Assembly (NCBI GenBank): GCA_043381765.1
Contig: JBHJMP010000950.1
Span: 1-29,921 of the forward strand
Direction of reading: 5' to 3'
Length of the DNA stretch: 29,921 nt
DNA from: Collodictyon triciliatum
Taxonomy: Eukaryota > CRuMs
Below, one piece after another: positions 1 to 13,120 of this stretch (positions within the stretch are counted from its first letter, which is position 1; every line of letters starts with the position of its first letter). The position numbers and the translations under genes were made by a program. The notes beneath the pieces are model-generated. The model was not told the origin of the DNA. It saw nothing but the letters and a program-made list of their open reading frames with translations, and searched no databases.

Positions 1-3000
1 CGTTTTTTTTTTTTTTTTAATGAAAACAAAATAAATGTAAGTTAACAAAACTATAGTGTTCTTGTTTTATGGGATGGAGGTGCGCTTGGTGTTGAAGGGC
101 TCTTTATTTGTTAATGTTTATCATTTATGTATATATTTTTTTGACTAAGTTTATTCGATAAAATCGCTGGAAATATGGTCGCGTGAGTGATTGTATGAGG
201 TTGCTAATGGACAGGGTTACATATCCTAGAAGTAGGTGCCTGCTACATAAAACATGCTGTGACGCTCAATGATTTGGTAAGCTGCACAGCGCAACCAGCT
301 GATTTTTCTTGGTGTTTATTCGCTGTATTATCGTCGCACGTGACAGACTGGCCTATTCAACTGGCTTTGCATAATTTCTGTTCCGAGCTTTCGAGAGGTG
401 GGTCATCCCAAAACCCTGGTGTTGGGTGAAAAGGATGCGAGCATAATGCAATTATTCCACTTCTGTCGCCGCTTCGTGTCAAAAGACATTTGTCCTTTGT
501 TTGACGGGCTCGGCTTGGAGAGAAGAAGAGATAAGCTGCAAAAGCCACATTGTTTACATTGTTGGGTTCTCCTGATTCGAAGACATTAAGAAGAGAATTC
601 AATGAATGAAGCCAATATCTTACCAATCTTGTTAAATAGTTCATTAAGTATTCTTGAAATAGATATGTTTTTGTACAAAATATTGAAATGCTTTACGACA
701 GAATATTCAAGAAGTGTATCCTGAAACGATTTATATATGTGGAAAAATAAAATATTTAATGAGAAGCCCCATAATCAGAAGAAAAAATCAAAATTTGTTT
801 GTTTGAAATAATGATTTTTATAATACCCTTTCTAACCACCCAGTCGATACGCAGTGCTTGCGCCTTTGCCACAAGGGTTTAGTGATTTGCCCGCCTCTGA
901 AGGCGATAATCTCGGCGCGCCCCACACGCATCCAGAAACAATCCCCTTTTTCTTCTTCGTTTCCTAGTAATGTGTTTCTTTCCTGTGAGCTCTTTATGTG
1001 GATTCAAGGGTTATCGAATGAGTAAGACTTCAGTGACCGCACATGCTTAAAAATTCGAAGAGTCCATACAATCATGCCACTGGAAACTCCTGGAGTAATC
1101 AACCAGAATTGGATGGTTTCGTGGTTTATGGGCAAGACAACAAAAGAAAAGAAAGGAAAAGAAAAAAAAAGAGCTTACGTGCTCTCGTACACAGTCTATA
1201 CTACCCAAGTGTTCAGCCTCAAAGATGATTCTGATTACGCTCGAGACTGGATGTAGAATACATGAATTGCTCGGTCAATGAAAGTGCGCGTTCGGTAGTT
1301 ACTTCTCAAATCGATTCCGACCCCTTTCAACTATCTATCCCGGACAATTGCTGCATCCCATTTAATTCCACAAGATGAGACTTTCTAGAAGGACTTGTCA
1401 CTTTCCTTCTACATCTTGCTGGGTTACTCAGACAAAATGAGATTACTTAGTTTGTCTGATATCAACGAGAGTGACTCTTGACCTCATAGTTTCGGAACCA
1501 TTTCCAACCCACAGCGGGCTATGTGATAATATTATTCTCTATATAGAGTCTAAAAATATCACTATGCTTAACCGGAGTATGGCTACCCGCCTGTGGTTTA
1601 AGATTTTAAGCTCCAGCTTGCCCTGGATGTTTTTGCCATGTGAAGTTCCAAGCTTAGATTCAAAATGTGTGTGTGTTTTTATTTGCTCTGGCCCCTTGTT
1701 TCTTGGTGTGATGGACTGGGGTAGGATAAACGGAGTGTCTTTGGTGGGCGCTGATTCCGGAGTTAGTTTTGCGCTTGATTTCTTCTTTTCTAATTTCTTT
1801 CCTTTTAGCTTTCTGTGATTATGTAACATGCATTTAGGAGTGCCTGGGTTACCCAGACTACTTTTTTTTTTCATTCGTGCTCTCTGGCTATGGTTCATAA
1901 TTAGAAGAATTAGGATGAAAATAAACATTTAATAAGGATACGCAAGCAAATATCTCACTAATGCAATCTTCATTTAACCTCATCTTGGGCAACAATCATT
2001 TTTATAATTTATTTATCTGTTTGGCTTTTGCTGATTCCTTTGAAGGCTAACGAAGCTGTGTATATGCGTATTAATTTTCAAAGGATAGATGAGATTCTTT
2101 CATGTCTGTAGATTATATTTTTCCTTTCTTTGAATCCGCATTTTGAATCTAAAGTCCAACCACTTTCGGTGTTAGCCAAAGAAATCCAACATCGCTTCCA
2201 CACATGTTTACGATGTTAGCAAATTAACACACACTATTTCATGCAAGTAACAGTTTTTATTACAAAACCTAGAAATATGATGGAAAAAATAATAGACGAA
2301 TAATAGTTTTTTTTCTCTGCCCACCCATCAACTTCAAAAAAAGAGGAAAACTCCTCAATATGTGCCCTTCTGAGTATAATTTTTTTACACAAAATCATAA
2401 CCTGCTTTTTGATATGTCTGATTAAGAATTCAATATTTCATTTCACTTCGAATCAAATAAAGGGAAAAAAAAAGAATTCAATAATTCAAGGCATCAAAAA
2501 CCGGACGTGATGTTAACTCGTCTTCTTAAGGGCAGTTAATTAAAATGTTATGAAACAACACATGTCTTACGTTAAGTGGCTCATTTGGATGTATACTTGA
2601 GTAACTAACAAGTCCTTTTTGCATAAACTTTGTCTTGTGTATTAATGGATTTCAAATTAATGCAAGCCAATCTTTTCAAACAACTCAAACTGCACTTGTC
2701 ATTCATACGTTTTCTTTATCACTCATTTTGCATATTGTCTGGATTTTCTGTTTCATATGTTATTCCGAATGTTAAATATGGCATGACTTTCGCCTACCGC
2801 AAGTTATGTAATCAAAATATATCACGAAGTAGTATTCTGCCTTCTTTTTTTCTTCCGCGTTCCATCGAAGCGACTTAAAGTTAGTATAGTTTCGATTGAA
2901 AGCATCTTTTGAACATAATATTACATTAAGAGGGGGAAATATTGCCATTTATAAAACATCTACAACTTGATTATTATTTTATTTTATTTTATTTTTTTAA

Positions 3001-3471
3001 AAAAAAAGGGCTTGGTATCGCACCTCTGGTTATTACATAACTGAGGTGTAAAGTTTCTTTGACAGCAAGCATTCCTTCCAGGTGGAAGCAAAATGGTTCA
3101 GGGCACACCCTTATAGCCTAATATAATACAATTGGGTAGCATCTTCTTAAATCTTTTAGGCGGTTATCTATCTTTATTAACTGAGGGAATCAAGCGCATC
3201 AGCCAACCCTCCATGATTTCGAAGGTGCCACTGTTGGAAAGGCGAACGGAATATCTTACACCTCTGCCGTGTGCTGGGAAGTTATTACGACACATTGAGC
3301 TTGAAGCAGCCTTTGACTCTGTGCGGTCGCTGATTTGTTTATTTCTGTTTCTTTAAGAGCGCAACTTATCACAAACAGAAAAGGATCAAAAAGAACGCAG
3401 ACATCTCTGTGCACGCAAGTCCTCTTTGACACCCTCTCCCCATAAACGCAACCATAGACCCCCAGACAAGG
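1..3471. other. Region without a supported gene
   Basis: I see no exon chain or recognisable protein here. The sequence is AT-rich with several poly-T and poly-A runs and an ATTTT repeat near 2975-3000. Open frames of 60 to 130 codons exist on both strands (for example 398-589 plus and 1539-1928 minus) but none resembles a known family and none joins to neighbours through good splice sites. A short GC-rich island lies at about 838-945 and is treated as a finding. The last part, roughly 3100-3471, is presumably the upstream region of the SMP gene that starts at 3472. Confidence 0.5.
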
Positions 3472-6400
3472 ATGCTTTTTTCTTTCCTCTGCGGCCTTGT
3501 GACGGGAATCGGCCTTCTCGCTGCCATAGCCCTGCAGTTTCTGGACCAGCTTGATCCGGAGGCGATTCTCTTTGTCTCGAAGGCCTTGCGAATCCCCTCG
3601 CACATCCTCCCACGCTTCCTTCAGTTCCTGCGCAATCCTTTCAGCCTGGCCAATCGGGCGCTCTTCCACGCGCTCATTCGACTTGACTACTCTGCCGGTT
3701 CCGAGTATATTCGTCGATCCCTTGATGACAGCAGCCCAGCGCAGACTCAGGACGTCACATCCGCGCAGAATGCGGCGTCTGCGGCATCAGTGGCTTTGTC
3801 TACTGTAACTGCGCCGCACGCATTATCTGCATCTCCCGTCTCAGTCACAGGGCACACAAGCGCCTATGTGCGCAATGCATATTTATCTGGCGCTCACCCG
3901 GCTACTGCATCGTCCTCAGCCCTCCTCCACACGACTCCGACAACAGCATCGTATGCTGCCAGCATCCCAGAGTCAAGGCACAGCATGACATCCCAGCATT
4001 CATTCGCGCAGATATTAGTTGGCAAGGTGATAGGGATTCTTTTCTATCAACATGCTACATTTTTTTTCGTTTATTTTAGTTTATTTTAGTGCATGTATAA
4101 CACGTGATTGTCTTGTTGGTTACTCTATGGCACCGAATGCAGGATGGAATGGAGGATGTCAGCTGTATCTTGAAGGGTCAAGTTGCATTCTGGTTGAAAG
4201 AAAATGGAGATGCATCGATACTGAGTCGATGGTTTGTCCTCTTCGGCACCTGTATATGAATATGCGCTTTAGAATTTATTTTTTTTAATGCTGCTCTCAT
4301 TGGCCCAAAGGTGCGTTGTAAAGAATTCTCATGATAGAGAGAGGCATCACTACAATCTTATTGTGTACGCAAAGGAAGAGGTTTAAAAACATCATTTCCC
4401 AGCAAAATCACACAAGTCCTGCAAAAAATCAAATATTGCTTTTGTAAAATGATTGAATCAAGTAAAATGCTCTGATTTAATACATCATTTTAACCATTTT
4501 CACAGGTACTTTATGGCATCTTCTTTCTTACCACCATTTTTTGAGATAGGATTTGGTACCTCTTTTGCACATTCAATTGTGCAGATCCAAGATTCAATCA
4601 GGTGCGATAGTGACGCACCATAAATGGGCCATAGAGGTGACTGAGTATTTTCCTGAGGAATCTGGATTTAGTATGGAAGAGTATACCACAAAATCTTGCA
4701 CATACTACATTATGCCAAAGGAGGAGAAATACAGGGTAAGTCTGTCAATTTTTCTTCTTTGTTTCCGTACTTCAAGAAGCGGGACCATAAAAAATAGATA
4801 AATCGATATTATGATACCTCTTGTTTGCTGCATAACGGGTGATGAGGTGGGATATACCACAAAAAATTGAATTTATGAAATGTACTTCTGAAACGAAGGA
4901 ATGGTTCTACGTTTTGAATCGGTATTCATCTATGGAAGAATACCGAATGTTGCTGAAAAAGTACAAACCCTCGTTTACGGACCCACTCCGAGTAGAGGAG
5001 AGCCATGCACCAATGCAAATGGTGAAAATTTATTATAGACATGTCTGATACTATTTCATCATGTAATGACTATTTACAATTTCTTCACCCTTTTTTTATA
5101 TCAGATACGCCAACCTTGCTTTAAAAGTGGGTGGATTGAGATTCGAGAAAATGGCTTTATTAAAGTATGGAAATGGAGATGGCTTGTTTTGGAGGAATCT
5201 CTTCTTCAAGTATTTAGTTCTGAGGAGGTAGAATATGGCATACTATCTGGTTTATATGAAGAAAAACAGAAATACATATCGAGTTTCATTCCTATATTAT
5301 TTTTTAAAACAAAATTACTCTTTCAATAAGGTTAATGATAAGCTGTCAGCATATAACATAAGTGAGGCAAAAATATATCCATCACAGGTGTCTAAAAGGT
5401 ATCACTCAATATATCCATCAAAATGTCTTCCAAAAAACGCACCAGTTTTGTATAAATCTGCTAATCGCTCTATTGTAAAACTATCTGTCTATTTTTGTGA
5501 CAAAACAAAGCCGGAACTTTGGTATAGAGATTCGTCGTCCTGATAATCAACAACCGCTGTTGCTCAATGCATACACCGATCATGAGAGGAATGAATGGGT
5601 CAAGGTGTTTGCCACGAAACGGGAAACCAACATTCTAGAACAAATGTTTAGTAGTGTCTTGTAACTTTTATTATTTTGACCACCTTACAGGTGTTGGGCA
5701 AAGCCTCAAAACTAAGTGACTCTATGACAGAGGTAAAATATCTGTACTTTTTGTGTAATGTCATGTCTGATATAGTATGCATATCTTAAACGGATACCTA
5801 TTTTCAAGAAATCAGAGGCCATTCTCTATTCGGGTTGGCTCGCAATACAACTGGGAGCTAAGACAAAATACTGGAAATGGTACTACTTCACTTTTTGTGG
5901 TAGCTATTTCAAATACTACAAATCATTGGACGTAAGCCTTTTTGTACTTTTGTCGCTATCTCGAATTTTCTTTTCTTTTTTCTTTTGAAAAAACATTTCT
6001 CAGATATCTATAATTTACAAAATCATAGTTTCATCGAAACTAGTATGTAGTGTTTGTTTGTTTGTTTGTTTGTTTGTTTGTTTGTTTGTTTGTTTGTTTG
6101 TTTGTTTGTTTGTTTGTTTGTTTGTTTGTTTGTTTGTTTGTTTAAAAAAAAACATTAATACTCAGAAAACAGTCTGTGTTGGTGTAATCGAACTACATAA
6201 ATGGATTGTCCAGGACGCAAAACAAAAGACAAATAAGGTTGGTGCCTTGTTCAAAATGTTTTGCATGCCCAAAAAAAATGTGCATATTTATGTGACAATG
6301 GAAGCGATGCTACTACTTTTTACCGTGTATATTAAGTTCATTCAGTCTTTTTCTTTTAACATTAATGAGAAACGGTATAAATTTCCATTTTAATGCATTT

Positions 6401-8460
6401 ATAACTTGGCCCTGGGAAGAAAGAAAAACTGAACATCTCAAGAAAATACTAAATTAAAATAATCGATGAACAGGATAAAACATTTGAGATTATAAATTAC
6501 AATAATTCTGGCAGCCAACTCATAGAACATGAACTGCACACTTTCCAAGTATATGATGCAAATCATTATCGGGATTGGTTAAAAATTCTTCAGGTATGAG
6601 GCTCACCTTGTGCCTGCACTCGTACCGTTTGCCATTTTTGGAAAGCTCTCCATTTTACAAATAATAAAATGATATATTTAAATGGAATTTTACTATCGTC
6701 ATCTTAAAGAGACATTATTTAGGATAATTCTGCAGCAAATATTCATGATTATGCTGAAGCTTCGTTTGGTCAGGTAAGTTAATGACCGCGTTTGATATCC
6801 CATATGCACCACCTGTTTTGAAATGATAGAGGATTTATTCTAACACATACGACTATAATTAGGATGTATCAAAGAAAGGAAAAACTGCATTCTTATCAGA
6901 ATCTGCAAGCGATTTATTATCGACAGTTTCGGCTGGACAGGCAGTGGCAGATGGAGCCAAAGACCCTCGGGCAACAGATTGCTACGAATTCAACGTCATA
7001 TTTGACCGCCTTTTTGTGGACATTACACACCACTCAGCATCACAAAGGGCAATAGGAAACGCCATCCTAAGAAAGTTTGAGCGGATAAAAAAGCCAAACT
7101 TTATCGTAAGATAGCCATGTTGTATGCACGTGTTATTTGGAAGAAAACATCCCTTCATCGGTTATATGCATGCGAATTCAAATTTCTGATACAAGATAGT
7201 TGTCTCTAAGCAATAAATTCCATTTTTCAATTTGCACATTATAATGAGTTTGTACTCTGTAAAAGGGTGGACTGACGGTAGATAACATCGACTTTGGAAC
7301 GCGTGCCCCGATTATTGCCAATTTCCGACTTCTGCGAGAGAGTAGCGAGGGTGAATTGGTAACAAATGAAACTCTCAACAATTATATTATTCGTATTTTC
7401 CTTTCAATATCTCCCTATTTATTTGAAACCAAAACAGGATACTGAGTTTGACCTTACGTATGGAGGTGGATTTTCGATTACAATCACATGCGAGGCCTTA
7501 GTGAATTGGCCGGTATAATTTATGATGCCTTCATATCGTCCATACAGTTTTTTTTTATTTTTTTTTTATTTTTTGTATTTAAGCGTTAAAATTATAAATG
7601 CTTTCGTGCTAAAATATATGACTAGACCACAGTGTTTCTATTTTGAAAGAATGTGTATAAATCCAGGTCGAAAATCCCATTACGATACCAGTCCATCTCA
7701 CAGCTACTATAGTTAAATTAAATGGAAAAGTAAAAGCTTATTGAGTTCGAAACAGTGTCGAGGAAAATAACTTTAATGGGAAATCACAAATCACTCGGGA
7801 ATTATTTTGAGAAATGAATTCTAAAGTAAAGTAACAAATTAGATGAGTATGAAAATTCCGGCCATTGGCAAACACGAGCTGCGATTTTCTTTTTTCCAAG
7901 AACCGGACTCTGATTTTTCTGTGACGTCGGTGCTCGCATCTTCTATCATGACATTCGATATTTCGCGCTTGGGTGAATGGTTAAAGGTGAAACTAAAAAA
8001 GATATTGAACAAGGCCATGGTGAAACCAAATTCGTAAGTATGTCCATCAGTGGTTTATTTTCCCCTTGTTTCCTAGTGTCTCTTGAATAATATTTTGTTC
8101 CATATACATGCCATTATTTTCTTCTACATGATTTCTTTTTCTTTTCTAAATCCATTTAATCCCAAATAAAAAGCGTCCCACTTTCCCTTCCGCGGACTGA
8201 GCTTACTTACATGATGAATACAATATTTCGAAGCCACACAACCACGTATGCGCATCGCTCATTACCTTGCCATCCCACTGATGGCTTAGTCACCCAACCA
8301 CCTACCCAATCAATAAGTAATTCCCTCATTTAACTGACCAGCCAAACAATTCACCACTTGCAGAGATATTGCCGAACGCACCATGAATGCTGTAATGCAA
8401 GAACCCGACTCCGAAGACGAGGAAGAAGAGCCAAAAACACCAAAGCCCGGCCGCCCCTAG
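3472..8460 (+). CDS. SMP-domain lipid-transfer protein with N-terminal membrane anchor and three PH modules (Nvj2/TEX2-like)
   Basis: Exons read: 3472-4026, 4143 to about 4251, about 4506-4735, about 4847-5021, 5105-5227, 5331-5398, 5511-5604, 5691-5732, 5809-5931, 6166-6237, 6474-6593, 6723-6773, 6863-7105, 7266-7358, 7438-7512, 7667-7729, 7843-8033 and 8364-8460, about 820 residues. Residues 1-25 (MLFSFLCGLVTGIGLLAAIA) form a membrane anchor, followed by an Ala/Ser/Thr-rich linker. PH-like module 1 has RWFVLFG and ends at KEWFYVLNRY. Module 2 runs from SGWIEIRENG to ERNEWVK, and module 3 from SGWLAIQLGA to YRDWLKILQ. The SMP domain runs from about FNVIFDRLFVDI through GLTVDNIDFGTRAPIIANFR and FDLTYGGGFSITI to LRFSFFQEPDSDF. 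Family members sit in the ER and move lipids at contact sites. Yeast Nvj2 and metazoan TEX2 combine PH with SMP; three PH modules are unusual. An acidic tail ends at TAG 8458. Exon joins between 4251 and 4847 do not keep frame exactly. Confidence 0.88.
6052..6143. repeat. (GTTT)23 microsatellite in an intron
   Basis: Twenty-three pure GTTT units lie inside the intron 5932-6165, which splits the third PH module of the SMP gene. The array is followed by a poly-A run and then the acceptor at 6165. Confidence 0.95.
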
Positions 8461-8775
8461 AGATACATTAATCACACCTTTTCTTTACATGGCATTAATG
8501 TTGTTGAGAAAATAAATTCATAGAAATACAGGAAAAATAATATAATAGCCTCCTAGGGCAGATTGCTAGAATAAGAAAAAGAGAAAAAAAACTTGCCATA
8601 CTGATATCAACAACACTCAAATAAAGAGAACACGCTTGTCATTTCACGTTATATTTAAATAAACTTTAGGTGATTGGATAAATCATTACAAATAATTCTC
8701 CTCTGCGCCCTAACTCTGTAATGCAGAAGAGGGTGGTGTCTCTTTTCTTTTTATTATTATCATAATGTGACGTCC
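8461..8775. other. Convergent intergenic region between the SMP gene and the NOL12-like gene
   Basis: This 315-base AT-rich spacer separates the two facing stop codons. AATAAA occurs at about 8512 on the plus strand, a plausible poly(A) signal for the upstream gene. TTTATT near 8750 gives a possible signal for the minus-strand gene. No coding potential is seen. Confidence 0.6.
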
Positions 8776-9629
8776 CTATTCATCCGTGTAAGGGTCATAC
8801 GAGACCTTCTTCCTTCTCTGGGGCTTCTTCTTTATTGTTGCTGCCCGGATGTTTGTCTTTTTCGTACCCAAGATACTCTCCTCCAAATCCGCATCGGCTT
8901 CCTTCCCGCCTAACCTTGCCGAAGTCTGCGGCTGTTTCGACAGAGGCGTTGAGGATGACACAGATGCAGACTTTGAATTGGACTTTGACTTTGACAATAC
9001 ATCTCCGAATGGATCAAACGTGGTGATAACAGTGGTGGTGACTTTGGTGCCCTCTGTCTTCTGCCGGACGACCTCCTTCTTTTTCATGAGCCCGCCGACC
9101 ATGTCTGCGTTTGGCTCGATCTCAACATCAGAGGTGTCTTCGTTTCCATGCTGTTTGTCTGATGCATCGGCATCTCCACTGCCGTCTTCATCCCCAAAGA
9201 CCGAAGCAACCGAAGCGACCTCGCCTCCCATAGCAATCTCCTTGGCGCGTCTGGCCTCCACCAGGCGCTGCTGAAAGACCTCCCGTTTCTATGATAAACT
9301 CTACCAGAATCAGCTAAAGGCTCTCCATCACCCCCCAAACTCCATCAACAACTTATGTGTTCCTATAACTTGATGTGAGATTACATTCACAAAGGAATAC
9401 GTATATGACGAGATCAAAGCAGCAACTCACGTGCTTGCGCTGCTCCATCACCATTTGCCGGGCTCGCCTCTCTGCTTTCTCCTGGGCCACTTTCCGTCGC
9501 TCCTGCTTTCTCTTGTGGAAGCCAGTGATGAATTCCCTACAAGCACAGAAAGCGTGAGCACGTGAAAATATATGAAAGATCATTTAAAAAAAAACATTAC
9601 ATAGTATATTTTCACGCGCATAGGTTAGA

Positions 9630-9672
<43 letters not shown>

Positions 9673-9843
9673 TAGAGCGCAAGATGCTTCAAAAAATCAA
9701 ATTAAAAAAAGAGCTGTATTTGGCTGCAAGTTCTTTCGGGGCCTTGCATCAGGTACCAACCTTCGTGACTCTTCATCAAAAACGAGGGAGAGTTTATCTC
9801 CACGCTTGAACTTGGACTTGCGGAAGGTTTCCTTCGTTGCCAT
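8776..9843 (-). CDS. NOL12: Nucleolar protein 12 / Rrp17 (Nop25) family
   Basis: Three exons on the minus strand: 9843-9761, 9536-9431 and 9288-8776, giving 233 residues. Phases match (AG joined to G gives Arg at the first junction; the second is phase 0). The family signature is present across the first junction: KLSLVFDEESRR then EFITGFHKRKQERRK, close to the FDEEKRREYLTGFHKRK core of animal NOL12. A charged coiled-coil rich in Arg, Lys and Gln follows (about residues 40-85), then an acidic, Ser/Thr-rich tail ending KKVSYDPYTDE. Known family role: RNA binding and 5'-end processing of pre-rRNA (yeast Rrp17 is a 5'-3' exonuclease) in the nucleolus. Total length is close to human NOL12 (213 residues). 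The frame stays open upstream to an ATG at 9972, adding 43 residues. I prefer 9843 because the family core normally starts near the N-terminus. Confidence 0.85.
9631..9669. repeat. Poly-A run (39 bases) in NOL12 intron 1
   Basis: An uninterrupted run of 39 A on the plus strand, so poly-U in the NOL12 transcript, in the intron 9537-9760. Confidence 0.95.
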
Positions 9844-10235
9844 ATCTTTTTTTTTCTGCTTGACTGCTGTTTTGTTTTCTTTGTTTACCTTGCAGGCCCT
9901 ATTGCTCGTCCTTTCACTCCCCTCTCCAGCTGTGATGATTCCTTCCAAGTCAGCGAATAGGAAGCCGGCCATAAAAGAAAAGAAAAACGTAAAGAAATGA
10001 TTATGAAAGTTAATAAAAAAGGATGTCTATTCAAACAGATGCGCAAACACGCAGCCCTTCGCAGCCGATCGAAAACAAGGCAGGCCACAGCCGCGCCATC
10101 TATTTCCTTTTCCGATGCACGATTGTGGAGCTCCGATTGTGCTTTATGGTACAGCCACACCCAGCGTCGCGGCGGAGCAGAGAATGTGGGTGTGTGCAAA
10201 AGAAGAAAAGAGGCAAGGGGCGGGTGATTGGCGCA
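9844..10235. promoter_or_regulatory. Spacer between RAD1 and NOL12, likely NOL12 promoter and 5' UTR
   Basis: The two minus-strand genes are 392 bases apart. The part at about 10040-10230 is clearly GC-richer than the flanking introns. It has open frames on both strands but no recognisable protein. It could serve as the RAD1 3' end and the NOL12 promoter, or encode extra NOL12 residues up to the ATG at 9972. No specific promoter element is identified. Confidence 0.4.
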
Positions 10236-12450
<2,215 letters not shown>

Positions 12451-12563
12451 CTTTCGAACTTCTTGAGGATAGACGTTTGTTCTTTTGTAAAAATAAAATA
12501 AAAAATTAATTAATATTCGTTTCGTTTAATTCTTTTTTCTTTTTTTTCTTTTTTTCTTTTTTT
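12451..12563. other. Upstream region of RAD1 up to the gap
   Basis: Short AT-rich stretch ahead of the RAD1 start codon. It ends in a T-rich repeat with regular C interruptions that runs into the gap. It probably belongs to a divergent promoter shared with the channel gene. Confidence 0.4.
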
Positions 12564-13090
12564 NNNNNNNNNNNNNNNNNNNNNNNNNNNNNNNNNNNNN
12601 NNNNNNNNNNNNNNNNNNNNNNNNNNNNNNNNNNNNNNNNNNNNNNNNNNNNNNNNNNNNNNNNNNNNNNNNNNNNNNNNNNNNNNNNNNNNNNNNNNNN
12701 NNNNNNNNNNNNNNNNNNNNNNNNNNNNNNNNNNNNNNNNNNNNNNNNNNNNNNNNNNNNNNNNNNNNNNNNNNNNNNNNNNNNNNNNNNNNNNNNNNNN
12801 NNNNNNNNNNNNNNNNNNNNNNNNNNNNNNNNNNNNNNNNNNNNNNNNNNNNNNNNNNNNNNNNNNNNNNNNNNNNNNNNNNNNNNNNNNNNNNNNNNNN
12901 NNNNNNNNNNNNNNNNNNNNNNNNNNNNNNNNNNNNNNNNNNNNNNNNNNNNNNNNNNNNNNNNNNNNNNNNNNNNNNNNNNNNNNNNNNNNNNNNNNNN
13001 NNNNNNNNNNNNNNNNNNNNNNNNNNNNNNNNNNNNNNNNNNNNNNNNNNNNNNNNNNNNNNNNNNNNNNNNNNNNNNNNNNNNNNNNNN
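12564..13090. other. Assembly gap (527 N)
   Basis: Unknown bases. Both edges are T-rich repeats with C spacers, so the gap probably sits in a microsatellite, and its true length may differ from the N count. The 5' part of the channel gene lies in or before it. Confidence 0.99.
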
Positions 13091-13120
13091 TTTTCTTTTT
13101 CTTTTTCTTTTTCAAAATCT

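Noticed and set aside
357-644. Overlapping open frames on both strands near 360-640
   Set aside because: Neither translation resembles a known protein, no splice-compatible neighbours were found, and open frames of this length are expected by chance here.
1471-1928. Opposing 115- and 129-codon frames at 1471-1928
   Set aside because: Rich in Phe/Leu or Lys because of T- and A-rich sequence; no family features or splice context.
3132-3356. Frame containing LEAAFDSVR, reminiscent of the AFDSV motif of reverse transcriptases
   Set aside because: A single five-residue match with no other reverse transcriptase block nearby.
3256-3669. Long minus-strand frames opposite the first SMP-gene exon
   Set aside because: Antisense shadow of a GC-richer coding exon; the plus-strand reading gives the membrane anchor and joins the PH exons.
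8849-9274. 141-codon plus-strand frame opposite NOL12 exon 3
   Set aside because: Shadow of the acidic/Ser-rich NOL12 tail, which is supported by family motifs in the preceding exons.
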